From assembly GCF_900107455.1 (NCBI RefSeq), contig NZ_FNQB01000003.1, positions 744,001 through 808,000 of the forward strand: a stretch of 64,000 nucleotides of DNA, given 5' to 3'. How positions within the stretch are numbered: the first letter of the stretch is position 1; each line of letters starts with the position of its first letter. The notes under the pieces are model-generated. The model saw nothing but the letters and a program-made list of their open reading frames with translations, searched no databases and was not told where the DNA came from. Below are positions 42,113 through 50,562 of the stretch, in pieces. A program made the translations under genes and the position numbers. The DNA comes from Asanoa ishikariensis (GTDB lineage: Bacteria > Actinomycetota > Actinomycetes > Mycobacteriales > Micromonosporaceae).

Positions 42113-42999
42113 ACCATCAGCCGTTCGTGGATGCGGTCGCCGAAGAACTGGGTCAGCGCGTCGGCGATGAGGTTGACGGCGATCGCCAGCACGCCGATCA
42201 GCAGCGCGGGCACGAGCACGCCGACCGGGGACACCAGCAGCAGCGCCCGGTTCTGCGCCACCATCACGCCCCAGTTGGCGCTGGGCGGTTGGACGCCGAG
42301 GCCGAGGAAGCTCAGCGAGGCGATGAACATGATCGCGTACGTGAACCGCAGCGCGATCTCGACGAGCAGCGTCGGCCCGATGTTCGGCGTGATCTCGCGG
42401 AACAGGATCCAGCCGAGCGTCTCGCCGCGGGCGCGGGCGGCCAGCACGAACTCGCGGGGCGCGATCGCCTGCGTGGCCGACCGGATGACCCGCGTGATGT
42501 AGGGGGCGTAGACCACCGCGACCGCGGTGACCACCACCGCCCCGCCACCGCCGAAGGCCGCGACGACGACCAGCACGGCCAGGTACGACGGGATCGCCAG
42601 CGCGATGTTGATGGCCCAGGTGACCACCGAGTCGACCTTGCCGCCGAGGTAGCCGGAGACCAGGCCGACCAGCGTGGCCACCACCATCGCGGCGGAGACC
42701 GCGACCAGCGGCAGCAGGATCACCGACGCGCCGCCGTGCAGCACCCGGCTGAGGATGTCGCGGCCGTAGGAGTCGGTGCCCAGCCAGTGCTGTGCAGACG
42801 GGCCGAGGATCGGCTGGTCGCTGATCTCGTTGGGCGAGTCGGGCGCGATGAACGGCCCGATCACGACGAGCACCAGGAGCAGCAGCAACAGCCCAACCCC
42901 GAACCCGCCCTGCGGGATCGCGAGGAAGCCCCGCAGACTGCGCTGGCGCGGCACCGACACGTCCGCCGCCGTAACGGTGTTCAGCACATCCGCGCTCAT
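42109..42999 (-). CDS. Oligopeptide ABC importer permease, DppC-like
   Basis: 296 residues. Characteristic DppC features: GTDSYGRDILSRVLHGGASV, six membrane helices, the coupling (EAA) loop REFVLAARARGETLGWILFREITPN, and FLGLGVQPPSANWG. Start ATG 42999 overlaps the DppB-like stop by 4 nt, and its stop overlaps the ATPase start. Confidence 0.95.
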   Translation of the reverse strand: MSADVLNTVTAADVSVPRQRSLRGFLAIPQGGFGVGLLLLLLVLVVIGPFIAPDSPNEISDQPILGPSAQHWLGTDSYGRDILSRVLHGGASVILLPLVAVSAAMVVATLVGLVSGYLGGKVDSVVTWAINIALAIPSYLAVLVVVAAFGGGGAVVVTAVAVVYAPYITRVIRSATQAIAPREFVLAARARGETLGWILFREITPNIGPTLLVEIALRFTYAIMFIASLSFLGLGVQPPSANWGVMVAQNRALLLVSPVGVLVPALLIGVLAIAVNLIADALTQFFGDRIHERLMV

Positions 43000-43997
43000 C
43001 GGACCGTGTCCCGGAGCTTGGGGGTCACGTAGACCACGATCGCGTCGGCGGCCAGGTTGGCGACCACGAACAGTGCGCCGATCATCAGTGCCAGGGCCTC
43101 GACCACCGGTGCGTCCCGGGAGGCCGCCGACTGGGCGAGCAACTGGCCCATCCCGGGGAAGCCGAACAGGGTTTCCGCGACCACCACGCCTCCGATCAGA
43201 CCGGCGAACTGGAGGCCCAGCGCGGTGACCACCGGCGGGGCCGCGTTGGGCAGGATGTGCCGCAGCGACAGGGACGGCTCGGTGACACCGCGCAGCACCG
43301 CCGCCCGCACGTAGGTCTCCGACGCCACCTCGCGGGCGTTCGCCCGCATGAGCCGGATGATGTACGGGATCGTGCCGAGCGCGATCGTGATGGCTGGCAG
43401 CACGTACGCGGACGGGCTGTCGAACAGGCCGCCGTAGCTGACGGCGGTCGAGTCGACCGGGAGCCAGGCGAGCCAGACTCCGAGCAGGATCGCGAGCATC
43501 AGGCCGAGGACGAACTCCGGGAACGCCGCGACGATCAGCGTCACGAACGTCAGCGAGGCGTCGCGCTTGCCACGCAGGCGGACGCCCGACCAGAGCCCGA
43601 TCGGCACCGAGATGACGACGGTGAGCACCCAGGAGAGCAGCACCAGCACGACCGACGGGCCGAGTCGCGGCGAGATGACGTCCCAGACCGGGCCGTTCGA
43701 CTGGTACGAGGTGCCGAGGTCGCCGCGGAGCACGCCGCCGAGCCACTCCAGGTAACGCAGCACGACGGGCTGGTCGAGGTGGTGCAGGTGCTGGAACGCG
43801 ACCACCTGCTCGTCGGTGGCGTATTGGCCGAGGATGTCGCGGGCGGGGTCGCCGGCGATCGCGGTCAGCCCGAAGATCACGATGGTGATCGCGAAGAGCG
43901 TCACCAGCAGCGTGATGAGCTGCCGGACGAGGTAGGGCAGGCGGCGGGGCGCCCTCGTCGTGCGAGGACGCCCGGCCTGCTGTGCGGTGTCGGTCAT
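42996..43997 (-). CDS. Oligopeptide ABC importer permease, DppB-like
   Basis: 333 residues. The N-terminus (LVRQLITLLVTLFAITIVIFGL) is the usual first helix; the coupling loop reads SETYVRAAVLRGVTEPSLSLRHILPNA, and the end has GGVVVAETLFGFPGMGQLL. It pairs with the DppC-like protein to form the membrane channel. Its ATG shares one base with the stop of the binding-protein gene. Confidence 0.95.
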   Translation of the reverse strand: MTDTAQQAGRPRTTRAPRRLPYLVRQLITLLVTLFAITIVIFGLTAIAGDPARDILGQYATDEQVVAFQHLHHLDQPVVLRYLEWLGGVLRGDLGTSYQSNGPVWDVISPRLGPSVVLVLLSWVLTVVISVPIGLWSGVRLRGKRDASLTFVTLIVAAFPEFVLGLMLAILLGVWLAWLPVDSTAVSYGGLFDSPSAYVLPAITIALGTIPYIIRLMRANAREVASETYVRAAVLRGVTEPSLSLRHILPNAAPPVVTALGLQFAGLIGGVVVAETLFGFPGMGQLLAQSAASRDAPVVEALALMIGALFVVANLAADAIVVYVTPKLRDTVR

Positions 43998-45556
43998 TAG
44001 CTGAGGTGCGCGCCGGCCAGGTACATGTGCGCGCCGTTGGACGCGTCGAGCCCCTGGACACGCTTGTTCTTCCCGTACACCTGGCCCTCCCAGCCGGGGA
44101 TGACGTTGGCCGCGCCGTCGTTGACGAGCGTCAGCGCGTCGCTGAAGAGCTGCTTCTGCTTGGCCTCGTCGGCCGTCGCGGTCGCCTGTGAGACGAGCTC
44201 GTCGAACTGCGGGTTGCTGAAGTGGGTGATGTTGAGGTCACCACCCTTGCTGTAGAGCCGGGGCAGGGCCTGCGAGACGTGCAGGCGGGCCACGCTGATG
44301 CCGATCGCCGGCTTCTTCTTGAAGATGTCGGTGAAGAAGGTGGCGTGCGGCCAGGTGATCACGTTGGCGTTGATGCCGCCGGCCTCCGCGGTGCTCTTGA
44401 AGCTCACCGCGGTGTCGAGCTTGTCGCCCTCGTACGCGTAGACGTCGAAGGTGAAGTTGCCACTGACGCCCGCCTCCTTGAGCAGCGCCTTGGCCCGGTC
44501 GGGGTCGTAGGGGCGCGGCTGCATGCCGGACGGGAAGAACGGGTCCCCGGGCGGGATCGGGATGTCGGGCGAGATGATGTCGATGCCGGGCGCGACAACC
44601 GACATGATCTTCTTGCGGTCGGCGGCGTACTGCATCGCCTCGATGATCTTGCGGTTGTCGAACGGCGAGGTGTCACCGAACATGGTCAGCCCGACCCAGC
44701 CGCCGTGCTTGAGCATGTAGGGCTCGACGCTGCCCTTGAGCAGGAGCGTGTTGGCGCCGGTGATGTTGTCGACGACGTCCTGGCTGCCGGACGTGACCGC
44801 CTGCAGGCGGGTGGCGTCCTCGGCGATGACGACGATCTGGATCGCGTCGAGGTAGGGCTTGTTGTCCTGCCAGTAGCCGTCGAACCGGGCCAGCGAGGTG
44901 CGGGCGGCGGCGTCGAAGCCGGCCAGCGTGAACGGCCCGGTGCCGTTGCCCTTGCTGAAGTCGGTGGTGCCGTCCTTGACGATGCTGAAGCAGGCGTGCG
45001 ACACCATCACGGGGATGAACGCGTTGGCCTTGGTCAGCGTCAGTTTCACCGTGCTCTGGTCGGCGGCCGCGATCCCGGACGCCTGCAGGTAGGGCCCGAT
45101 CTGGGCGAGGCCGACCGCGGCCAGGGCCGGGTCGAGGATCCGCTTGAACGAGTAGACGACGTCCTGCGCGGTCAGCGGGCTGCCGTCGTGGAACTTGACG
45201 CCCGGCCGGAGCTTGAACGTCCACGTCAGAGCGTCCGGTGTGGACGACCACTCGGTGGCCAGGGCCGGCGTCAGAGTGTAGTTCTCGTCGGCCCGCACCA
45301 GCGTGTCGTAGCAGTTGGTGGCGATCAGCAGCGGCATCGTGCCGCCGGCCTTGGCCGGGTCGGGGACCTGCGTCGCGTTGCCCGCGGCCACGGCCCAGCG
45401 CAGCGTGCCGCCCTTCTTGGGCGACCCCGCCGCGCCGGCGGCGACCGGTGCCGACCCGCCGTCGTCGCCGCAGGCGGCGAGCCCGAGGAGCCCGACGCCG
45501 AGTGCCGCGCCAGCACCCGTCTTCAGCATCGTCCGTCGATTGATCACATTCGTCAT
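43997..45556 (-). CDS. Substrate-binding lipoprotein, SBP_bac_5 (DppA-like)
   Basis: 519 residues. The signal sequence begins with a twin-arginine-like NRRTMLK, continues with a hydrophobic core and ends in the lipobox LGLAAC, so C29 should carry the lipid. The mature part shows the family segments LTPALATEWSSTPDALTWTFKLRPGVKFHDGSPLTAQDVVYSF and NITGANTLLLKG. It captures the substrate outside the membrane for the DppBC-like channel. Forty nt after the enolase-superfamily gene. Confidence 0.95.
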   Translation of the reverse strand: MTNVINRRTMLKTGAGAALGVGLLGLAACGDDGGSAPVAAGAAGSPKKGGTLRWAVAAGNATQVPDPAKAGGTMPLLIATNCYDTLVRADENYTLTPALATEWSSTPDALTWTFKLRPGVKFHDGSPLTAQDVVYSFKRILDPALAAVGLAQIGPYLQASGIAAADQSTVKLTLTKANAFIPVMVSHACFSIVKDGTTDFSKGNGTGPFTLAGFDAAARTSLARFDGYWQDNKPYLDAIQIVVIAEDATRLQAVTSGSQDVVDNITGANTLLLKGSVEPYMLKHGGWVGLTMFGDTSPFDNRKIIEAMQYAADRKKIMSVVAPGIDIISPDIPIPPGDPFFPSGMQPRPYDPDRAKALLKEAGVSGNFTFDVYAYEGDKLDTAVSFKSTAEAGGINANVITWPHATFFTDIFKKKPAIGISVARLHVSQALPRLYSKGGDLNITHFSNPQFDELVSQATATADEAKQKQLFSDALTLVNDGAANVIPGWEGQVYGKNKRVQGLDASNGAHMYLAGAHLS

Positions 45557-45596
45557 GAGGGGGGTCTCCGATCGCGATCAGTACGTGCGTGGTGTG

Positions 45597-46715
45597 TCAG
45601 CCGGCGGCGGCGTGCCGAACGAAGTCCTCGTCGACGGTGATGCCGAGGCCGGGACCGTCCGGGATGGGCATCCGCCCGCCGGTGAGAGTGAGCGGCTCAT
45701 GTGCGAGCCGGGTGCGCATCGGGTTCTCGAACCGGTCCACCTCGAGCACGGGTGACTCCGGTCCGTTCAGTTCGGATGGTTCGGGCAGAAGGCTGATCGC
45801 CTGGAGAGTGGCGGCCAGCAGCACCGCGCCGCCCCAGGCGTGCGGAACGCACTGCCGGCCGCGCAGGGCGGCCAGCTCGGCGACGAACAACAGCTCGCCG
45901 ATGCCGCCGCAGATCGCCACGTCCGGCTGGACGATGTCGATCGGCGTGTGGTTCAGGTACGAGTCGAACGCGCCCCGGGTCTCCAGGCCCTCGTACGCCG
46001 CGATCGCGATGCCGAGGCCGCCGAGGTGCTCGTAGCCGGGGTAGGCCAGGCCGCCGCGGAACCGGATCAGCGGCTCCTCCAGCCAGCGGAAGTGCAGCTC
46101 CGCGAGGCCACGGGCGACCTCGCGGGCACGCGGCACGGTGTATGCGCCGTTGGCGTCGACCATCAGCTCCACGTCGGGGCCGACCTGGTCGCGGACCTTC
46201 GCGAGGACCGGCAGCTCGCGGGTCGGCGCGAACCGGCCGATCCGGATCTTGCAGGCGGTGAAGCCGTCGGCGACCGCGGCGGCGACCTCGGCGGGCCAGC
46301 TCTGCTCGGGGTCGACCCCGTCGATGTAGCCACCGCTGGACGCGTAACCGCGGACGCTGTCGCGCCGGCGACCGCCGTACAACGTGGAGACCGGCACGCC
46401 GAGGCGGCGGGCGCGCAGGTCGTCGAGTGCGATGGCGAGTGCGCTGATCGCGAGGCCGTCGCCGGTCGCGACGCGCAGCGTGTCGAGCAGCGGCCGGGCA
46501 TCGGCGGCGTCACGGCCGATCAGCAGCGCGCCGACCTCTTCGATGACCGCGGCGACACCGGCGCGGGCGTAGGTCTCGCCCCAGCCGTCGAGGCCGTCGC
46601 CGTCGCGGAGCCGGACGAGCACGCTGCGCCGTTCGCGGTAGGTGGCGCCGGACGGACCCGTGGGCGCGGAGATCGGCGATCTGAGCTGGAAAACCTCGAC
46701 TCGCTGGATCGCCAT
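45597..46715 (-). CDS. Enolase-superfamily (mandelate racemase/muconate lactonising) enzyme
   Basis: 372 residues. Aligning by eye to mandelate racemase gives the metal ligands D187, E213 and E242, the dyad D265/H292 (PHAWGG), and K156-I-R158 where mandelate racemase has K-x-K. The Arg in place of the second Lys removes the S-specific base, so this is probably an acid-sugar dehydratase or a one-base epimerase, not a mandelate racemase. First gene of the nine-gene operon; ATG 46715 with GAGGAG 8 nt upstream and a leader of about 50 nt. Confidence 0.88.
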   Translation of the reverse strand: MAIQRVEVFQLRSPISAPTGPSGATYRERRSVLVRLRDGDGLDGWGETYARAGVAAVIEEVGALLIGRDAADARPLLDTLRVATGDGLAISALAIALDDLRARRLGVPVSTLYGGRRRDSVRGYASSGGYIDGVDPEQSWPAEVAAAVADGFTACKIRIGRFAPTRELPVLAKVRDQVGPDVELMVDANGAYTVPRAREVARGLAELHFRWLEEPLIRFRGGLAYPGYEHLGGLGIAIAAYEGLETRGAFDSYLNHTPIDIVQPDVAICGGIGELLFVAELAALRGRQCVPHAWGGAVLLAATLQAISLLPEPSELNGPESPVLEVDRFENPMRTRLAHEPLTLTGGRMPIPDGPGLGITVDEDFVRHAAAG

Positions 46716-46772
46716 GGCCCACGCTCCTCGTCGGTCAAAGCCGCCCGTTCAACCGGGCCCCTTTGATCGCCG

Positions 46773-46802
46773 AGTATGTTCAGCCGACGTTCGAGGTGTC
46801 AA
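46773..46802 (-). promoter_or_regulatory. Promoter of the nine-gene leftward operon
   Basis: Reading leftward: perfect TTGACA (46802-46797), 18-nt spacer, CATACT (46778-46773). Expected start near 46766. The -35 is inside regulon element site 2, so bound regulator would block polymerase. Confidence 0.7.
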
Positions 46803-46814
46803 TACATTTTCGAA
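46789..46814. promoter_or_regulatory. Regulon element, site 2: GTTCGA-N13-TTTCGAA
   Basis: GTTCGA (46789-46794), three bases, GTCAATA (46798-46804), three bases, TTTCGAA (46808-46814). It matches site 1 (34367-34392) at all outer and central positions with the same spacing but opposite orientation relative to the window. TTCGA and TCGAA halves are 20 bp centre to centre, two helical turns. Confidence 0.72.
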
Positions 46815-46996
46815 TCCTCAAGGGGATCTGTTACTTCAACCGTCACCTTCACTGAAAGTGGGGTATCCGGTTTGCCGGTCTTGTGGCCACGAAAGGGTCA
46901 GATTGGCGACGCTCGGCGGGGGTCGTACGGCGCGTTCGGGCGGGTTTCGGCACACTGAACCGGGTCTGAGCACGGTTTATGCGGCCCGCGGCGAAG

Positions 46997-47022
46997 GTTC
47001 GACATCCGGCTCAGGTTTCGAG
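46997..47022. promoter_or_regulatory. Regulon element, site 3: GTTCGA-N13-TTTCGAG upstream of the GntR gene
   Basis: GTTCGA (46997-47002), 13 bases, TTTCGAG (47016-47022). Outer halves and spacing match sites 1 and 2; the central GTCAATA is not kept, probably because the other two include a -35. It lies just ahead of the GntR promoter and suggests autoregulation. Confidence 0.62.
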
Positions 47023-47061
47023 ATTGTGCCGATGTCTCAAATTTCTCCTACACTGTCAACC

Positions 47062-47754
47062 ATGCCACGTGGTGAGACCCGCGCGGAGCGCATCTACGCC
47101 AACCTCCGCGGCGACATCCTGACCGGCCGACTGCTCCCCGGTCAGCGGCTGCCGTTCGCCGACCTCGGCGCCCGCTACAGCACGAGCGTCGGCGTCCTCC
47201 GAGAGGCGCTGTCCCGGCTCGTCGAGCAGGGCCTCGTGCTCTCGGAGCCGCAGCTCGGCTTCCGGGTCACGCCGGTCTCCGAGGAAGACCTGCGCGACCT
47301 GACGAGCACGCGGATCGACATCGAGACGCTCTGCCTACGACACGCGATCAACCACGGCGACCTCGCGTGGGAGTCCCGCGTCGTCGCCGCATTCCACACG
47401 CTGGACCGCACGCCAGAACTGGCAGTGGTCCAGCCGCGCGCCGTCAACGAGGACTGGGCGACCGCACACGCCGCGTTCCACGCCGCGGTCCTCGAAGGCT
47501 GCCCCAGCCGGCGGCTCCGCGACATCGCGGCATCGCTGCGCGACGCCTCGGAGCTCTACCGGCGGTGGTCACGCCACCTGGGCAGCGAGGACACGCGGGA
47601 CATCCCCGGCGAGCACCGCGCGCTGCGCGACGCGGTGCTGGCCCGCGACGAGGAACAGGCGGTGGCGGCGCTGACCAAGCACATCTCCTACACGACCCGG
47701 GCCCTGCTCGACTCGGCACCGGCCGAGCTGATGGCGGAGACAGCCGACGCCTGA
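47062..47754 (+). CDS. GntR-family regulator (FCD type) of the catabolic island
   Basis: 230 residues. The winged helix is ETRAERIYANLRGDILTGRLLPGQRL then YSTSVGVLREALSRLVEQGLV; the C-terminal FCD domain has STRIDIETLCLRHAI, WATAHAAFHAAVLEGCPS and IPGEHRALRDAVLARD, with the usual Asp/His metal pattern. An in-frame ATG at 47032 would add ten residues but lies upstream of the -10. Three copies of GTTCGA-N13-TTTCGAR in the island, one upstream of this gene, mark its probable targets. It is convergent with the epoxide hydrolase, with one base between the stop codons. Confidence 0.92.
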   Translation: MPRGETRAERIYANLRGDILTGRLLPGQRLPFADLGARYSTSVGVLREALSRLVEQGLVLSEPQLGFRVTPVSEEDLRDLTSTRIDIETLCLRHAINHGDLAWESRVVAAFHTLDRTPELAVVQPRAVNEDWATAHAAFHAAVLEGCPSRRLRDIAASLRDASELYRRWSRHLGSEDTRDIPGEHRALRDAVLARDEEQAVAALTKHISYTTRALLDSAPAELMAETADA

Positions 47755-47755
47755 C

Positions 47756-48943
47756 TTATCGGAGGGACCGGAACGCGGCGCGCACCTCGCTCGCGAACAG
47801 CTCCGGCTCTTCCCAGGCGGCGAAGTGGCCGCCCCGGTCGGCCTCGTTGAAGTAGGTGAGGCTCGGGTAAGACTGCTCGACCCAGCTCCGTGGCGCGGCC
47901 CAGACCTCGCCGGGGAACGTGGTGAAGCCGACGGGCACCGAGACGTCCGGAGGAGCCTGGCCCGACTCGAGCGTCGCGGCCAGGACACGTCCGTCCTCCC
48001 AGTACGACCGGGCGGCGGAGTCGGCGGTGCCGGTCAGCCAGTACAGCGTGATGTTGTCGACGATGTGGTCCCGGGTCAGGTTGCCCGCCGGCTCGCCGTC
48101 GACGAACGCGCTGGAGATCTTGTAATAGCTGTCCGTGTCGTGGTCGAGCATCCACGCCGCCAGAGCCACGGGTGAGTCGACGAGGGCGTAGCCGATCGTC
48201 TGCGGCCGCGTGACCATCTCGAGGAAGTAGCCGGAGCCGTTCGCCCTGAACGTGTCGACCTGCGCCTGCGCGGCCCGTTCCGCCTTGGATTTCGTCGGCT
48301 GGGGTCCACTGAGCACGGTCAACAGCACGTTGATGTGGATGCCGAGCAGCCCGTCGGGGCCTTGGCGACCCATCGCGTCGGTGACGGCGGCCCCCACGTC
48401 GCCGCCTTGTGCGACGTAGCGGGTGTAGCCGAGGCGCCGCATCAGCTCCGCCCAGGCAAGCCCGACGCGGCCGGCGTTCCAGCCGAGGTCAGCGGGCTCG
48501 CCCGAGAAGCCGTAGCCGGGCATCGACGGCAGCACCAGGTCGAAGGCGTCCTCGGCGCGTCCGCCGTACGCGGTCGGATCGGTGAGTGGGCCGACCGTCT
48601 CGAGCAGCTCGATGACCGAGCCGGGCCAGCCATGCGTCATGATCAGCGGCAACGCGTTCGGGTGCGGCGACTTCACGTGGATGAAGTGCACATCGACCCC
48701 GTCGATCTCGGTCTTGAACTGCGGCAACGCGTTGAGTTTCGCCTCGCACCGTCGCCAGTCGTAGTCGCCCGCCCAATAGTCCGCAAGCTGGTGCATCGTC
48801 GCGGACTGCACTCCTTGCGAGCGGTCTTCGACGAGTTCCTCGTGCGGCCAGCGGGTCGCGGTGATGCGGTCGTGCAGGCGCACGAGCTCGGCATCAGAGG
48901 TCTCGACCACAAACGGCCGGATCCCCGCGGTCGTGACAGACAT
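47756..48943 (-). CDS. Epoxide hydrolase with N-terminal EHN domain
   Basis: 395 residues from ATG 48943, with AGGGGAG 6 nt upstream. The N-terminal EHN region (IRPFVVETSDAELVRLHDRI, then WPHEE) is followed by the alpha/beta hydrolase core with HGWPGSVIELLE, the nucleophile in AQGGDVGAAV, and a GYGFSGEP loop containing lid residues. The catalytic His is in DRGGHFAAWEEPE. It should open epoxides by water attack. The 172 nt between this gene and the divergent VOC gene contains no clear promoter. Confidence 0.9.
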   Translation of the reverse strand: MSVTTAGIRPFVVETSDAELVRLHDRITATRWPHEELVEDRSQGVQSATMHQLADYWAGDYDWRRCEAKLNALPQFKTEIDGVDVHFIHVKSPHPNALPLIMTHGWPGSVIELLETVGPLTDPTAYGGRAEDAFDLVLPSMPGYGFSGEPADLGWNAGRVGLAWAELMRRLGYTRYVAQGGDVGAAVTDAMGRQGPDGLLGIHINVLLTVLSGPQPTKSKAERAAQAQVDTFRANGSGYFLEMVTRPQTIGYALVDSPVALAAWMLDHDTDSYYKISSAFVDGEPAGNLTRDHIVDNITLYWLTGTADSAARSYWEDGRVLAATLESGQAPPDVSVPVGFTTFPGEVWAAPRSWVEQSYPSLTYFNEADRGGHFAAWEEPELFASEVRAAFRSLR

Positions 48944-49115
48944 GTCGCACTCCCCTCCATCGGGCGGGGGGCCAACGACCAACGATACACTCGTCGGCAG
49001 TCCTATGTGGATGGTGTAAGAACTTGCCCGTTGGGAAGGCAGCGTTCGTCGTTCACCAGCGCTGGAGAGGAACTACGCTGAGTTCGGTCCGCTTGACACG
49101 GACAGGAGACGAACG

Positions 49116-49565
49116 ATGAACGTGAATCTTGAGGTCGTCAGCATCCCGGTGTCGGACGTCGACAGAGCCGTGGAGTTCTATCGCGACCGACTCGGCTGGC
49201 GAGTCGACATCGAAATCAAGGACGAGAACTCCCACGTAGTGGAGATCACGCCGACCGGCGACGGCCACGCGTCGATCGTGTTCGGCCTGCCGATGCCCGC
49301 ACCGCCAGGTTCCATGCGCCACCTCGAACTGGCGACCCCGGACATCGTCGCGGCGCGCAACGAGATGGCCGAACGCGGCGTCGACATCACGGAGGTCTAC
49401 CACGGTGGTGCGGCTGCCGTGTTCCAGCCCGAGGCACGCATCCCGGGACCGGACCCCGAACGGAACAGCTACGAGTCGTACGCCTCGTTCGCCGACCCCG
49501 ACGGGAACGGCTGGACGCTCCAGGAAGTCACCAAGCGCCAGGCCGGCCGCGCGCCCGCCTCATAG
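49116..49565 (+). CDS. VOC-family (glyoxalase/dioxygenase-like) protein
   Basis: 149 residues with two beta-alpha-beta-beta-beta units: VVSIPVSDVDRAVEFYRDRLGWRVDIE and MRHLELATPDIVAARNEMAERGVDI, ending FADPDGNGWTLQE. Metal-ligand positions (H/E) are only partly present, so it may be a binding protein rather than an enzyme. AGGAG lies 8 nt before the ATG. It overlaps the convergent VOC gene by 6 bp. Confidence 0.88.
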   Translation: MNVNLEVVSIPVSDVDRAVEFYRDRLGWRVDIEIKDENSHVVEITPTGDGHASIVFGLPMPAPPGSMRHLELATPDIVAARNEMAERGVDITEVYHGGAAAVFQPEARIPGPDPERNSYESYASFADPDGNGWTLQEVTKRQAGRAPAS

Positions 49566-49958
49566 GTCGGCCTCGACAGCGAACGTGTTGCCGTCCGGGT
49601 CCTGGAACCACGCGATCCGGCCACCACCGGCCCGCGCGGTGATCCCCTTGGCGTCGTGGTCGAACTGCTCGTAGCGGGTGAGCTCGACCCCGGCCGACAC
49701 GAGCTCGTCGACGATCTGGTCGAGGTCGTCGACGTACCACGTCGCCAGGGTCGCCGCGGACTGCCCCGCGGTGGCCGACTGGTAGACGTTGAGCGCCGGC
49801 CCGCCACCTGCACCGTAGACGCGACCGCCGTCAGTGATCCTGGCGCTGGGTCCTGACCACAACGGCTGAAGTCCCAACTTGCCTTCGTAGAACGCGACCG
49901 CCTCCCCGATGTCGGAGACGGCGACCGAGGCTCGAAGGTGATGCGCGCTCAACGGCAT
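49560..49958 (-). CDS. VOC-family protein (glyoxalase/bleomycin resistance-like)
   Basis: 132 residues from ATG 49958 with GAGAGGG upstream. One VOC repeat pair: LRASVAVSDIGEAVAFYEGKLGLQ and ATWYVDDLDQIVDELVSAGVEL, ending AWFQDPDGNTFAVE. Members bind or modify small hydrophobic molecules. It follows the TetR gene on the same strand by 10 nt, so it is probably under that regulator. Confidence 0.87.
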   Translation of the reverse strand: MPLSAHHLRASVAVSDIGEAVAFYEGKLGLQPLWSGPSARITDGGRVYGAGGGPALNVYQSATAGQSAATLATWYVDDLDQIVDELVSAGVELTRYEQFDHDAKGITARAGGGRIAWFQDPDGNTFAVEADL

Positions 49959-49968
49959 GCACACCCTC

Positions 49969-50526
49969 TCACGGCGTCGACAACATTCCGGCGAGCAGGA
50001 CGTCGAGTGCCACGGCACGCTGCTCGGGGGTGTCGGTCACCTTCGCCATGCGGAGGAACGTCGCGACGTCGTCGACGGTGAGGCCCTCACGCAGCCCGCC
50101 GGCGGCGCGCAGGCGGGTCGTCGCCGGCGCCACGACGTTCTCGAGCAGGCTCAAGGCGTGTGTCACGGTGCGGCCGCTGGCGTACGCCAGTGCGTTGAAG
50201 GTGTTTCCCTCGGCCTCCGGCATCGTGCAGCTCTCCGTGAACATCGTGCGGAACGCCTCCCGTGGATCCGGGAGCAGCGCGGCCCGGTCGGCGGCCTCCT
50301 GGGCCGGGCGCATCATCTCGGTGAGCGCCGCCTCGATGAGGTCGTCCTTGCTCGGGAAGTGCCGGTAGAGGCTGCTCACCGCCATGCCGGCCCGGTGTGC
50401 CACCTCGTCGAGCTTGACGTCGGGGCCGCCGCGCTCCCGGAAGACCGCCACTGCCGCCTCGACCAGCCGTTGCCGGTTGCGCACCTGGTCCTTGCGCGGC
50501 GCCGAGGCCTGTGCGGCAGCTCTCAT
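49969..50526 (-). CDS. TetR-family regulator
   Basis: 185 residues. HTH: LVEAAVAVFRERGGPDVKLDEVAHRAGMAVSSLYRHFPSKDDLIEAAL in outline, at about residues 20-65. The C-terminal domain is of the common TetR_C kind with no known ligand. It is divergent from the SnoaL/hydrolase fusion gene and followed by a VOC gene. A -10-like TACCAT (50539-50534) ends 7 nt before its ATG, again a leaderless geometry. Confidence 0.9.
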   Translation of the reverse strand: MRAAAQASAPRKDQVRNRQRLVEAAVAVFRERGGPDVKLDEVAHRAGMAVSSLYRHFPSKDDLIEAALTEMMRPAQEAADRAALLPDPREAFRTMFTESCTMPEAEGNTFNALAYASGRTVTHALSLLENVVAPATTRLRAAGGLREGLTVDDVATFLRMAKVTDTPEQRAVALDVLLAGMLSTP

Positions 50527-50562
50527 GCACGAAATGGTAGCACGACTCCGACTTTGGCTATG

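Larger units (their letters stand above)
46716..47061. other. Intergenic regulatory region of the catabolic operon and its GntR gene
   Basis: 346 bp without a gene. It contains, left to right, the leader and promoter of the leftward operon (46773-46802), regulon element site 2 (46789-46814), an unassigned middle part (46815-46996), site 3 (46997-47022), and the GntR promoter with -10 TACACT at 47049-47054, which ends 7 nt before the ATG at 47062. I find no ORF with coding character here. Confidence 0.8.

Noticed and set aside
21115-46715. A mandelate pathway formed by the benzoylformate decarboxylase and the mandelate-racemase-like enzyme
   Set aside because: The genes are 23 kb apart in different units, no mandelate dehydrogenase is present, and the enolase-family protein has K-x-R instead of the racemase K-x-K.
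46996-47008. GGTTCGA followed by CATCC, resembling a tRNA T-loop
   Set aside because: No acceptor stem, anticodon arm or CCA end can be built around it; it is better explained as half of the GTTCGA-N13-TTTCGAG element.
49093-49098. TTGACA as the -35 of the VOC gene at 49116
   Set aside because: It lies only 17 nt from the ATG and overlaps the ribosome-site region, leaving no room for a -10 and leader; probably chance.
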